From Planomonospora sp. ID67723 (GTDB lineage: Bacteria; Actinomycetota; Actinomycetes; Streptosporangiales; Streptosporangiaceae): 64,000 nt of DNA. Below are positions 51,451 through 61,241 of this stretch, piece after piece. The stretch spans positions 2,012,001 to 2,076,000 of the forward strand of contig NZ_JABTEZ010000001.1 of NCBI RefSeq assembly GCF_015711605.1, read 5' to 3'. Every line of letters starts with the position of its first letter. Positions within the stretch are counted from its first letter, which is position 1. The notes beneath the pieces are model-generated. The model did not search any database, was not told where the DNA came from, and was given only the letters and a program-made list of their open reading frames with translations. The position numbers and the translations under genes were made by a program.

Positions 51451-52868
51451 AGTCCCTGATCGAGAACCGGTTCAGCCTGCTCGTCCTGGTGCTGGTCGCC
51501 CTGTCCGCCCTGTACGGCGTGGCGTCCGCGACCCGGCCCGCCCCGGCCGCCGGGCAGGCTCCCGGCCCCAGGAAGGTGCCCGTCGCCTCCGTGACGACCG
51601 TCTGCCCCGCCCCCGCCGGGGCCCAGGTGGGCGTCGTCACCCCGCCGGGCGGCGAGGCCGCGGGCACCGGCGCCACGACGGTCGCCGCCGAGGAGAAGGT
51701 CCTGGGCACCGTGGACGCGCCGGGACGACCCTGGTACGAGGAGGTCCCGGACAAGACCGGCCCGGTGACGGTGACCGCCGCAGGGAGCGGCGCGGCGGGC
51801 CTGGAGTCGGCCCAGACCCGCAGGGAGACGTCCGGCGGGCAGCGGGGCCTGGCCGGGATCCGGTGCGTGGAGCCGGCCGCGAGCACCTGGCTGGTCGGCC
51901 CCGGACCGGCCGCGGCCGACGTCACCCTCCACCTGGCCAACGCCGACCTCGCCCCGGCCGTCGTGGAGGTGCTGGTCTACTCCGGCGAGGGGCCGGTGAC
52001 CGATGACACCGGAGGCACCCTCATCCTCGAACCCGGCCGCAGCCGTACGGTGAACCTCAAGGACCTGGCCCCGTCGTCGCTCGTCATGGCGGTCGAGGTG
52101 CGCACCCTCTCCGGAAGGGTCACCGCCGCGGCCCGAGCGATCATGAACGGCGGGCGGGGCGTCGACTGGCTGCCGGTCTCCGCGCCCCCGGCCACCCGCG
52201 TCGTGGTGCCGGGCGTCCCCGGCGGCGGCGGCAGGCGCGAGCTGCTGGTCGCCTCTCCCGCCGAGGTCGACACCCTGGTGGAGGTCAGGGCGCTGACCCC
52301 GGACGGGACCTACGCGCTCAAGGGCAGCGAGCTGGTCGACGTGCCCGCCGGGTCCGTCGCCGCGGTCGACCTGTCCACCGGCATCGCCGGCCAGCCCGCC
52401 ACCCTCGTGCTCACCTCCGAGACGCCGATCGTGGCCGGGCTGGTCGTCACCGGGACGGGGAAGAAGCCCGACGTGGCCTTCACCGCCGGGGCCGCCCCGA
52501 TCGACCTGGGAAGCGTCGTCGCCGACAACCGCACCGGCGGGAAGAGGAGCTCCCGGCTGCTGCTGGCCGCGCCGGAGACCGCGGGGAAGGTGAGCGTCCA
52601 GGTGCTGCCGCGCTCGGGCGAGGCGCTCGAGCCGTTCGAGCTGAGCATCGCCGCCGCCCGGGTCAAGGAGGTCAAGCTGCCCGGGACGGACGGCGCCTTC
52701 GCTGTGGTGGTGCTGCCGCTGCCGGGCTCGGGGCCGGTGTACGGCGGGCGGGTGATGGACGAGAAGCTCAAGGACGGGCTCGCGCTGACCGTCCAGCCGC
52801 TGGCGGCCGCCCGCATGTGGGCGCTGATCCCGCCGGTGACGGAGTCGGCCTCGATCGTCCTGCCCTGA
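51447..52868 (+). CDS. DUF5719-family secreted/anchored protein
   Basis: 473 residues, GTG overlapping the GT2-membrane gene, so a likely functional partner. One N-terminal helix (FSLLVLVLVALSALYGVASA) acts as signal or anchor; the rest is extracytoplasmic and beta-rich, with repeated strands such as ADVTLHLANADLAPAVVEVLVYSG and RELLVASPAEVDTLVEVRAL that resemble repeated immunoglobulin-like units. I recognise the DUF5719 type from its position and layout; function is unknown. It is convergent with the next gene. Confidence 0.78.
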   Translation: MKSLIENRFSLLVLVLVALSALYGVASATRPAPAAGQAPGPRKVPVASVTTVCPAPAGAQVGVVTPPGGEAAGTGATTVAAEEKVLGTVDAPGRPWYEEVPDKTGPVTVTAAGSGAAGLESAQTRRETSGGQRGLAGIRCVEPAASTWLVGPGPAAADVTLHLANADLAPAVVEVLVYSGEGPVTDDTGGTLILEPGRSRTVNLKDLAPSSLVMAVEVRTLSGRVTAAARAIMNGGRGVDWLPVSAPPATRVVVPGVPGGGGRRELLVASPAEVDTLVEVRALTPDGTYALKGSELVDVPAGSVAAVDLSTGIAGQPATLVLTSETPIVAGLVVTGTGKKPDVAFTAGAAPIDLGSVVADNRTGGKRSSRLLLAAPETAGKVSVQVLPRSGEALEPFELSIAAARVKEVKLPGTDGAFAVVVLPLPGSGPVYGGRVMDEKLKDGLALTVQPLAAARMWALIPPVTESASIVLP

Positions 52869-52889
52869 GCGGGATCCGCCCCGGCCGGA

Positions 52890-53345
52890 TCAGTCGCGCT
52901 CGCCGTAGCCCGGGTCCACGGCCTCGGGTGAGAGCCCCAGGAGCCCGGCGACCTGCTCCACCACGGTGTCGTGGACCATCGCGCCGAGCTGGTCGCGGTC
53001 GTGGGCCCGCGCCTCCAGCGGGCGGCGGTAGACGATGACGACCGCGGGGTGGTCGTCGGCGGCGGGCTCGGCCCGGCCGAACGGGATCGGCTCGCCGGTG
53101 AGCAGCCCGGGGCCGTCACCCAGATCGTCGGCGGGCGGCACCTCCTCCACCGCGAACTCCACGGCCGCGAGCTGCCGGCCCCAGCGGGGCCTGAGCCGGT
53201 CCACGGCGTCCAGGACGAGGTCGTCGAAGCGCTCGCTCCGGGCCTTGGCGATCGGCACGTGGGAAGGGGCCAGCGGGCCGCGCATGCCGCGGCCGTGGCG
53301 GTCGCGCCTGCGTGGGGGGCGGGGTCTTCTGGGTGCCGGACTCAC
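52890..53345 (-). CDS. Metallopeptidase-family (zincin-like) protein lacking HExxH
   Basis: 151 residues, GTG start, Arg/Pro-rich first 25. The body matches the small zincin-like family encoded next to DUF3499 in actinobacteria (RFDDLVLDAVDRLRP, VEFAVEEVP, DHPAVVIVYRRPLEARA). The zinc motif HExxH, which should follow the MV in DQLGAMV, reads HDTVVEQ, so the glutamate base and second histidine are absent. Peptidase activity is therefore doubtful. It is divergent from the DUF3499 gene. Confidence 0.75.
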   Translation of the reverse strand: MSPAPRRPRPPRRRDRHGRGMRGPLAPSHVPIAKARSERFDDLVLDAVDRLRPRWGRQLAAVEFAVEEVPPADDLGDGPGLLTGEPIPFGRAEPAADDHPAVVIVYRRPLEARAHDRDQLGAMVHDTVVEQVAGLLGLSPEAVDPGYGERD

Positions 53346-53418
53346 GGGCCAAGCTTAGACGTCCGTCCCGGGGGCAGGGAGGGGCGGGCGCAAGCCTGTA
53401 CAGGCGGGTGGAAGCCGT

Positions 53419-53444
53419 GACACGTGTCCGAATTGTGGCGACAC
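53419..53444. promoter_or_regulatory. Palindrome and clustered GACAC boxes in divergent region
   Basis: GACACGTGTC (53419-53428) is a perfect 10-bp palindrome; another GACAC lies at 53440-53444. The region is shared by the metallopeptidase-like and DUF3499 genes. GACAC is the core recognised by the sporulation regulator WhiA in streptomycetes; WhiA control here is only a suggestion. Confidence 0.4.
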
Positions 53445-53503
53445 GCTCGTTAAGAGTGCTCAGATAGTGGCGCCCCGGACGCTTACCGGATACGGTCACC
53501 ACC

Positions 53504-53872
53504 GTGAGCCCCGTCCGCCGCTGTTCCCGCACCGCGTGCAGTCAGCCTGCCGTTTTCACGCTCACGTACGTCTACGCCGATTCGACCGCTGTTCTCGGGC
53601 CCTTGGCTACGTACGCAGAGCCGCACTGCTACGACCTGTGTGCCGAGCATGCCGAGCGTCTGACGGCACCGCGCGGCTGGGAGGTGGTCCGCCTTCCCAC
53701 CGACGGCGCCTCGCCGAGCACGGACGACCTGGAGGCCCTCGCCAACGCGGTACGCGAGGCCGCCCGGCCCGCACCGGCGGGCGGCGCCGAACCGGTCGGC
53801 CAGGCGGTCGAGGTGGGGCGGCGCGGACATCTGCGGGTGCTCCGCTCGGCTCAGCCCCAGCGCGACCGCTGA
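53504..53872 (+). CDS. DUF3499-family zinc-ribbon-like protein
   Basis: 122 residues, GTG start. The conserved core is RRCSRTACSQPAVFTLTYVY, DSTAVLGPLATYAEPH and CYDLCAEHAERLTAPRGWEVV. C7, C12, C42 and C46 with nearby histidines could bind one zinc. The C-terminus (70-122) is acidic then Pro/Ala-rich and variable. It is the actinobacterial ortholog set that includes Rv3258c, always next to the phosphomannomutase gene. Function is unknown. Confidence 0.88.
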   Translation: MSPVRRCSRTACSQPAVFTLTYVYADSTAVLGPLATYAEPHCYDLCAEHAERLTAPRGWEVVRLPTDGASPSTDDLEALANAVREAARPAPAGGAEPVGQAVEVGRRGHLRVLRSAQPQRDR

Positions 53873-53921
53873 CCCCCTAGGCTTGGGATCCAGCAGAGAC
53901 GACACAGGGGGCGAAGCTGGA

Positions 53922-55283
53922 GTGGGCGACCTCGCCAAGATCTTCAAAGCGTACGATGTGCGCGGCGTCGTGCCGGACGAGTTCGACGAGGACGCCGCCG
54001 AGGCCGTCGGCGCGGCCTTCGTGGAGGTGATCGGGGCGGACAGGCTCGTGCTCGCCCACGACATGCGCTCCTCGTCCGGGCCGCTGGCCGCGGCCTTCGC
54101 CCGGGGGGCGACCTCGCGGGGCGCCGACGTGGTCCACGCCGGCCTGGGCTCCACCGACCTGCTCTACTACGCGAGCGGCAGCCTCGGGCTGCCCGGTGTG
54201 ATGTTCACCGCCAGCCACAACCCGGCGCGCTACAACGGGATGAAGATGTGCCGCGCGGGCGCCGTGCCGATCGGCGGCGACACCGGGCTCACCGAGATCC
54301 GCGACCGGGCCGCCGAGATCCTCAAGGACGGGGCGGCCGGGCCGGGGGGCGGCACGGTCACCGGCCAGGACGTGCTGGCGGGCTACGCCCGGCACCTGCG
54401 CACGCTGGTGGACCTGACCGGCATCCGCCCGCTGAAGGTCGTCGTCGACGCGGGCAACGGGATGGCCGGGCACACGGTCCCCGAGGTGTTCGGCCAGGAG
54501 CCGAAGCTGCCCGTCGAGCTGGTCCCGCTCTACTTCGAGCTGGACGGCACCTTCCCCAACCACGAGGCCAACCCGATCGAGCCGGAGAACCTGCGTGACC
54601 TGCAGAAGGCCGTGATCGACACCGGTGCCGACCTCGGCCTGGCCTTCGACGGCGACGCCGACCGCTGCTGGGTGGTCGACGAGCGCGGCGAGTCGGTCTC
54701 GCCGTCCACGATCACCGCCCTGGTCGCCGCCCGCGAGCTGGTCAAGCACCCCGGCTCCGTGATCATCCACAACCTGATCACCTCGCAGGGCGTCCCGGAG
54801 ATCGTCGCCGAGCGCGGCGGGACACCGGTCCGGACCCGGGTGGGCCACTCCTTCATCAAGGCGGAGATGGCCAGGACCGGCGCGGTCTTCGGCGGCGAGC
54901 ACTCCGCCCACTACTACTTCCGCGACTTCTGGTTCGCCGACTCCGGCATGCTGGCCGCGCTGCACGTGCTGGCCGCCCTGGGGGAGCAGGACCGGCCGCT
55001 CTCGGAGGTCCTGGCCGACTACGCCCGCTACACCGCCTCCGGCGAGATCAACAGCACCGTCGCCGACCAGGCCGCCGCGACGGCCCGCGTCCGCGAGACC
55101 TTCGCCGGGCGCGACGGCGTCACCTTCGACGAGCTGGACGGCATGACCGTGTCCGGTCCCGGATGGTGGTTCAATCTTCGTCCGTCCAACACCGAGCCGC
55201 TGCTCCGGCTGAACGCCGAGGCGGCCGACGAGATTCAGATGGCAGCGATCAGGGACGAAGTCCTGGCTGCCGTGAGGAGCTGA
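53922..55283 (+). CDS. manB: Phosphomannomutase/phosphoglucomutase
   Basis: 453 residues from GTG 53922; a TTG at 53883 would add 13 unconserved residues. All four family motifs are present: [14 protein letters not shown] with the phosphoserine, AFDGDADR (Mg site), GEHSAHYYF (sugar specificity) and [12 protein letters not shown] (phosphate binding). It interconverts mannose-6-phosphate and mannose-1-phosphate and feeds the guanylyltransferase at 36246. It is followed within 5 bp by the Trm112-like gene and then the SIS isomerase in one operon. Confidence 0.94.
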   Translation: MGDLAKIFKAYDVRGVVPDEFDEDAAEAVGAAFVEVIGADRLVLAHDMRSSSGPLAAAFARGATSRGADVVHAGLGSTDLLYYASGSLGLPGVMFTASHNPARYNGMKMCRAGAVPIGGDTGLTEIRDRAAEILKDGAAGPGGGTVTGQDVLAGYARHLRTLVDLTGIRPLKVVVDAGNGMAGHTVPEVFGQEPKLPVELVPLYFELDGTFPNHEANPIEPENLRDLQKAVIDTGADLGLAFDGDADRCWVVDERGESVSPSTITALVAARELVKHPGSVIIHNLITSQGVPEIVAERGGTPVRTRVGHSFIKAEMARTGAVFGGEHSAHYYFRDFWFADSGMLAALHVLAALGEQDRPLSEVLADYARYTASGEINSTVADQAAATARVRETFAGRDGVTFDELDGMTVSGPGWWFNLRPSNTEPLLRLNAEAADEIQMAAIRDEVLAAVRS

Positions 55284-55287
55284 CCGA

Positions 55288-55461
55288 GTGAAGATCGACG
55301 ACTGGCTGCTGGAGATCCTGGCCTGTCCGAGCTGCAAGTCCCCGCTGCGCGCCGAGTCCGAGGCGGATGAGCTGGCCTGCACCTCCGCCGCGTGCGGGCT
55401 GGTCTACCCGGTCCGCGACGACATCCCGGTCCTGCTGGTCGACGAGGCGCGCAAGCCGTGA
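55288..55461 (+). CDS. Trm112-family small zinc protein
   Basis: 57 residues, GTG start. Cysteines C13, C16, C31 and C36 form a zinc ribbon ([10 protein letters not shown] ... [24 protein letters not shown]), the [11 protein letters not shown] tail being diagnostic of the Trm112 / YcaR type. Eukaryotic Trm112 activates methyltransferases; bacterial roles are unclear. It starts 5 bp after manB and its stop overlaps the GTG of the SIS gene, so it is translated with both. Confidence 0.9.
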   Translation: MKIDDWLLEILACPSCKSPLRAESEADELACTSAACGLVYPVRDDIPVLLVDEARKP

Positions 55462-56561
55462 ACTGGGACGCCGACCGGCTCGATGACCTCAAGCTGCTGG
55501 AGGAGGCCGACCCGGAAGGCATGCTGCGCGCGGTGGCCGCCTCGGCGGCCCAGATCCGCACCTCCTACCGGGCGGCCCGCGAGGCGGGCGTGCCGGCGTT
55601 GGCCGGGGACGGCCGTCCCCGGGCCATCGTGGTCGCGGGGATGGGCGGGTCCGGCATCGCCGGCGACGTCCTCGAGGCGGTGTGCGGCAACGGCGCCCCG
55701 CTGCCGATCGTGACCGTGCGCTCCTACCGGCTGCCCGGCTGGGTCGGGGCGACCGACCTGGTCATCGCGGTCTCCTGCTCGGGCAACACCGAGGAGACGC
55801 TCGCGGTGGCGGCCGAGGCGGTGCGCCGGGGCTGCAACCTGCTCGCCGTGGGCGCCGCGGGCTCGTCGCTGGAGGACATCGCCCGGCAGGCGGGGGCCGT
55901 GTTCGTGCCCATCGCCGCAGGAGGGCAGCCGCGTGCCGGGGTCTGGGCGCTCTCGGTCCCGCTCATCGTCGCCGCGGCCGGGCTCGGCCTGGTCGAGGCG
56001 GACGAGGAGGTGTTCGAGGCGGCGGCCGGGAGGCTGGAGGAGATCTCGCACCGCTGCCGTCCGGCGAGCGAGACGTTCATCAACCCCGGCAAGTCGCTGG
56101 CCATGGAGCTGGCCGGGACGGTGCCGATGATCTGGGCCTCCTCCCGGCCGGCCGCGGTCGCCGCCTACCGGTGGGCCTGCCAGCTCAACGAGAACGCCAA
56201 GTATCCGGCGATCTGGGGCGAGATCCCGGAGGTCAGCCACAACCAGGTGGTCGCCTTCGACGGCCCGCTGGCCGAGCGGGACATCTTCGCCGAAGAGGCC
56301 GGCAGGACGCTGCGGCTGTTCGTGCTGCGCGACGTGGACGAGCACCCGCAGGTGGCTCGCCGGCGCGAGGCGTCCGTGCGGATGGCGCAGGACCGGGGCG
56401 TGCCGGTCACCGAGGTCGCCGCGGAGGGCCTGCACCCGCTGGAGCGGCTGGCCACGCTGATCGGGCTCGGCGACTACGCGAGTACGTACCTCGCGCTGGG
56501 GTACGGCATCGATCCGACCCCGGTGTCGGCGATCAACGAACTCAAGGCGAGAATCTCCTAA
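55458..56561 (+). CDS. SIS-domain phosphoglucose/phosphomannose isomerase-like protein
   Basis: 367 residues, GTG overlapping the Trm112-like stop. Two SIS domains: [21 protein letters not shown], then [17 protein letters not shown]; the C-terminal domain has [24 protein letters not shown], typical of the bifunctional Pgi/Pmi family. It would convert fructose-6-phosphate to glucose- or mannose-6-phosphate. Mycobacterial and streptomycete loci have the same gene after manB, followed by manA; here a CDF transporter follows instead, so this enzyme may be the local source of mannose-6-phosphate. Confidence 0.88.
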   Translation: MNWDADRLDDLKLLEEADPEGMLRAVAASAAQIRTSYRAAREAGVPALAGDGRPRAIVVAGMGGSGIAGDVLEAVCGNGAPLPIVTVRSYRLPGWVGATDLVIAVSCSGNTEETLAVAAEAVRRGCNLLAVGAAGSSLEDIARQAGAVFVPIAAGGQPRAGVWALSVPLIVAAAGLGLVEADEEVFEAAAGRLEEISHRCRPASETFINPGKSLAMELAGTVPMIWASSRPAAVAAYRWACQLNENAKYPAIWGEIPEVSHNQVVAFDGPLAERDIFAEEAGRTLRLFVLRDVDEHPQVARRREASVRMAQDRGVPVTEVAAEGLHPLERLATLIGLGDYASTYLALGYGIDPTPVSAINELKARIS

Positions 56562-56608
56562 TAGGATTCTGTCTTGATTTTTCCGGAATTGACTGAGTGG
56601 AGGCTGCC

Positions 56609-57559
56609 GTGAGCGCGAGCGGCGGTACAAAGGCGATCGTCGCGGCACTGGCCGCCAACCTGTCGATCGCGGCGGCCAAGTTCGTCGCGTTCGCTTTCAC
56701 CGGCTCGTCGGCCATGCTCGCGGAGGGCATCCACTCCGTGGCCGACTCGGGCAACCAGGCGCTGCTGCTGCTCGGCGGCAAGCGGGCCGCTCGGGAGCGC
56801 ACCCCCGAGCACCCCTTCGGCTACGGCCGGGAACGCTACTTCTACGCGTTCGTGGTGGCGGTCGTGCTGTTCACGATCGGCGCGCTGTTCTCCATCTATG
56901 AGGGCATCCACAAGCTCGGCAGTAAGGAACCGCTCGACAGGCCGGAGTGGGCGTTCGGCGTGCTGATCTTCGCGATCATCGCCGAGACGTTCTCCTTCCG
57001 CACCGCGATCAAGGAGTCGAACGCGGTCCGCGGCGACCAGTCCTGGATCTCGTTCATCCGCCGCTCCAAGTCCCCCGAGCTGCCGGTCATCGTCCTGGAG
57101 GACCTCGGCGCGCTGCTCGGCCTGATCTTCGCGCTCTTCGGCGTGACGATGGCCGTGGTCACCGGCGACCCCGTCTGGGACGCCATCGGCACCCTGATGA
57201 TCGGCGCCCTGCTCGGGATCATCGCGATCATCCTGGCGATCGAGACCAAGTCGCTGCTGATCGGCGAGGGCGCCGGCCCCGAGGTCGAGAAGCAGATCTG
57301 CGCCGCGCTGCAGGGTTCGCCCGAGGTCAGCAAGGTCATCCACATGCGCACCCTGCACCTGGGCCCGGAGGAGATCCTGGTCGCCGCCAAGATCGCGGTG
57401 CAGCATGACGACACCGCCGCCGACGTGGCCCGCGGCATCGACGAGGCCGAGCGCCGCGTCCGCGCCGCCGTCCCCGAGGCCCGCGTCATCTACCTGGAGC
57501 CCGACCTCTACCGCGAGACCGCCGCTTCCAACGGCGGCGCCCCCTCCGGGACCGCCTGA
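56609..57559 (+). CDS. Cation diffusion facilitator transporter (SLC30A9-like)
   Basis: 316 residues from GTG 56609, five bases after GGAGG; a GTG at 56597 is the alternative. Six membrane helices. TM2 has the metal pair in EGIHSVADSGNQ; TM5 has VIVLEDLGALLGL, where the ED pair replaces the usual HD, as in the ZnT9-like branch. The C-terminal cytoplasmic domain (about 225-305) is the CDF ferredoxin-like dimer domain. It should export Zn, Mn or Fe ions, or act as an antiporter. Confidence 0.88.
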   Translation: MSASGGTKAIVAALAANLSIAAAKFVAFAFTGSSAMLAEGIHSVADSGNQALLLLGGKRAARERTPEHPFGYGRERYFYAFVVAVVLFTIGALFSIYEGIHKLGSKEPLDRPEWAFGVLIFAIIAETFSFRTAIKESNAVRGDQSWISFIRRSKSPELPVIVLEDLGALLGLIFALFGVTMAVVTGDPVWDAIGTLMIGALLGIIAIILAIETKSLLIGEGAGPEVEKQICAALQGSPEVSKVIHMRTLHLGPEEILVAAKIAVQHDDTAADVARGIDEAERRVRAAVPEARVIYLEPDLYRETAASNGGAPSGTA

Positions 57560-57585
57560 CCCCGCTCGGCACCGCCGCACGCCGT

Positions 57586-57627
57586 ACCGCCCCGGAGAGG
57601 GTTTCTCCTCCCTCCGACCGGGGCGGT
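57586..57627. terminator. Stem-loop after the CDF gene
   Basis: A 10-bp perfect stem (57586-57595 with 57618-57627) around a pyrimidine-rich loop. It lies between the CDF gene and the convergent decayed two-component genes. Confidence 0.65.
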
Positions 57628-57682
57628 TCCGCGTCCGGAGGCCGGGTCCATCAGGGCACGGCCAAGGCCGTGTCCGGCCGCC

Positions 57683-57916
57683 TCAGGACTGCGGCACGAC
57701 CAGGCCGGTCTCGTAGGCGTGGATCACGGCCTGGGTGCGGTCGCGCAGGCCGAGCTTGGCCAGCAGGGCGACGTCCGGACGGGTGTCCCGGGCCAGCAGC
57801 ACGGCCTGCGCGCCGTCCGGGGCGGTGCCCACCACGGTGAGGTCCGGCTGGGCGTCGAGCACCGCCGCGAACCCGCGCAGCACGATCGGCTGGTCGTCGG
57901 CCACGAGAACGCGGAC
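57683..57916 (-). pseudogene. NarL-family response regulator remnant with a large internal deletion
   Basis: Only the two ends of a LuxR-type regulator remain, joined in frame: the first half of the receiver domain (VRVLVADDQPIVLRGFAAVL to RDTRPDVALL) runs straight into the last residues of the output domain (AKLGLRDRTQAVIHAYETG). Compared with the intact relative at 80-742, about 140 residues are missing, including the phospho-Asp and the whole recognition helix. The junction is near 57755-57766. No start codon precedes VRVLVADD. Non-functional. Confidence 0.85.
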
Positions 57917-59189
57917 CGGATCGCCGCAGGACCGGGGTCCGGGCGCCGCGGAGGTCTGCGAGGGCTCCGGGGAGGCCGTTCCGGGTCCGGCCGGCAGGCG
58001 GTCCCCGACGGCCATTCGAGGGGGAGTCCCGTCTGGATCAGGAAGCCGCCGTTCGGGCCCGCCCCGGCGGTGAACCAGCCGCCGAACGCGAGCGCCCGCT
58101 CGCGCATCCCGACCAGTCCGTGCCCGCCGGCGTCCTCTCCGGACGGGCCCGGGCCGTCGTCGGCGATCCGCAGGACCAGCAGGTTCGGCCGGTAGGCGAG
58201 CTCGATGGAGACCCGGGCCCCCGGCGCGTGAACGCGGGCGTTGGTGAGCGCCTCCTGGACGATCCGGTAGGCCGAGACGTCCACGGCCTGCGGCACCTGG
58301 ACCCGCTCGCCGACCACGTCCAGGTCGACCTCGCCGTCGTGCTGCCCGATCAGCTCGGGAGCCGTGCCAGCCCCGGTTGCGGCGCGGTCTCCGGCGCGGT
58401 GGTGATGTCGGCGCGGAGCACGCCGAGCAGGCGGCGCATCTCGGTGAGGGTGCTCCGGGCACTCGTCGCGATCTCGGCGAACTCCTGTTTCACCCGGTCG
58501 TCGAGGCCGGGGAGCGTGTAGGGCGCGGTCTCGGCCTGGACGGCGACCATCGAGATCGAGTGGGCCACGATGTCGTGCATCTCCCGGGCGATCCTCGCCC
58601 GCTCGGCCATCGCCGCCTGCTCCTGGAGGACCTCCAGGTTGTCGGCCCTGACCTCCTTGATCTCCGTACGGCTCCGCCGTACGTCCGCCAGGAGCGCCGT
58701 CGTCGCGACCACGCCGGTGAAGAGGACCACGACGAGGCCCCCGCTCCAGAGGCCGCTCCAGAGGTACGGCCATGACCAGAGGTACGCGGTGGCCATGACG
58801 ATCGCCGCGAAGGCCCCGCCGAGGCACACCACCAGCGTCCAGGCGGCAGGGCGGCTGAGCCGGCGCAGGATCGTGTAGAGGGAGAGCACACCCGAGACGG
58901 CGACGGCGATCGGGGGCTCGTACACGCCCGCCAGCACCAGCCCGACGGCCCCGAGGAAGGTCAGCGCGACGGCCGGCCACGGGTGGGAGCGGCGGATCGC
59001 CAGCGGGGCGGTGGCCAGCAGGGCGGACGGCAGGGCGGTGGCCGTGTGGTCCGCGGCGACCTGCAGGAGCGCGGCGACCGCCAGAACGGCGGCGACGGCG
59101 ACATCGGTGAGCCGTGAAGAGACGGCGCGCCCGATGTCGAGGGCGGCCAGCCGTTCTTCGGCACGGCTCGGCTTGGTGGTGACATCCAT
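57917..59189 (-). pseudogene. Sensor histidine kinase with frameshift (decayed)
   Basis: Start ATG 59189 after GGAGG. Five or six membrane helices are followed by the HisKA_3 box (ERARIAREMHDIVAHSISMVAVQAE). After LGVLRADITT...GLARLP the frame hits a stop; the remainder (ELIGQHDGEVDLDV, then SAYRIVQEALTNARVHAP and the HATPase motifs DDGPGPSG and GHGLVGMRERA) continues in another frame. A single lost G near 58351-58360 explains this. The 3' limit is uncertain because the second frame runs into the regulator remnant. Together with that remnant it marks a dead two-component system. Confidence 0.85.
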
Positions 59190-59224
59190 GAGGTGAATCC
59201 TCCCGGCCCCGGAAGACGCTGTCG

Positions 59225-59641
59225 TCACTCCTGGGCGCGATCCGGCGGGTGGTTCCCCGCGCGGCCCGCCGGGTCGGCGCGGCCGGTGCCGTGGGCGGGC
59301 CGGACGGGCCCGGCGCGGCCCAGCAGGCGCAGGGCCTTCTCCTTCTCGAAGTCCAGGGCCCGGCGCGGGGCCTGCAGGCGGCCGATCCGCAGGCCCAGGT
59401 CCCGTACGGCCTGCGCCACCGCGGGCTCGCTGAGCACCCGCAACGCGAAGGCGAGCTCTCCGGGGGAGATGTCGAAGCGCCGCTCCAGCTCCACGCCCTG
59501 GGCCACGGCGGCGAGCTCGTCGGGGCCGAACCGGCGGTGCGCCCCCTGCTCCCTCACCGGCGGGAGCAGACCCAGCGCCTCGCGATAGCGGAGCATCCGG
59601 GGGGACATTCCCAGTCGCCTGGCGGCCTCGGTGATGCGCAT
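59225..59641 (-). CDS. MerR-family transcriptional regulator
   Basis: 138 residues. The N-terminal winged helix-turn-helix reads MRITEAARRLGMSPRMLRYREALGLLPP, then HRRFGPDELAAVAQG. A dimerisation coiled coil spans about 70-105 (LALRVLSEPAVAQAVRDLGLRI). No cysteine or effector domain follows, only a Pro/Gly-rich tail. A similar MerR gene is commonly divergent from sahH in actinomycetes as I recall. A dyad (59644-59659) next to the start codon suggests autoregulation and a leaderless transcript. Confidence 0.9.
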   Translation of the reverse strand: MRITEAARRLGMSPRMLRYREALGLLPPVREQGAHRRFGPDELAAVAQGVELERRFDISPGELAFALRVLSEPAVAQAVRDLGLRIGRLQAPRRALDFEKEKALRLLGRAGPVRPAHGTGRADPAGRAGNHPPDRAQE

Positions 59642-59643
59642 TC

Positions 59644-59659
59644 TGACAATCTTATGTCA
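59644..59659. promoter_or_regulatory. MerR operator-like dyad overlapping a leaderless promoter
   Basis: TGACA-ATCTTA-TGTCA is an inverted repeat of five pairs with a 6-nt spacer. On the minus strand the spacer is TAAGAT, a good -10, seven bases before the merR ATG, so transcription would begin at or next to the start codon. It lies in the 100-bp region shared with sahH. Confidence 0.55.
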
Positions 59660-59741
59660 CTTTAACGGCTAGTGGAGTGCGGCAGGCCCAGGGGCGCGTC
59701 TAGACTCGCAGGCGTTGACTTTCCGGTAGAGGGGTAATCAC

Positions 59742-61169
<1,428 letters not shown>

Positions 61170-61193
61170 GCCGCTGTCAGGCCGTCGCAACCG

Positions 61194-61220
61194 AGGCCCC
61201 CGCGCGAGCCGCGGGGGCCT
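61194..61220. terminator. Stem-loop between the two SahH-type genes
   Basis: AGGCCCCCGCG (61194-61204), loop CGAGC, CGCGGGGGCCT (61210-61220): 11 perfect pairs, no T-run. It lies just after sahH and could reduce read-through into the paralog. Confidence 0.65.
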
Positions 61221-61241
61221 TCGGGCTATCAAGGGGGAGAT

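Noticed and set aside
48855-52868. Very long open frame (about 1337 codons) on the plus strand
   Set aside because: Its first two thirds are out of frame with the clear GT2-membrane protein and have Arg/Gly/Pro-rich shadow composition; only the last part (51447-52868) is a real gene.
59642-59741. SAH or SAM riboswitch ahead of sahH
   Set aside because: Only 100 bp is available, occupied by the merR promoter/dyad, and I could not fold a conserved SAH-switch core.
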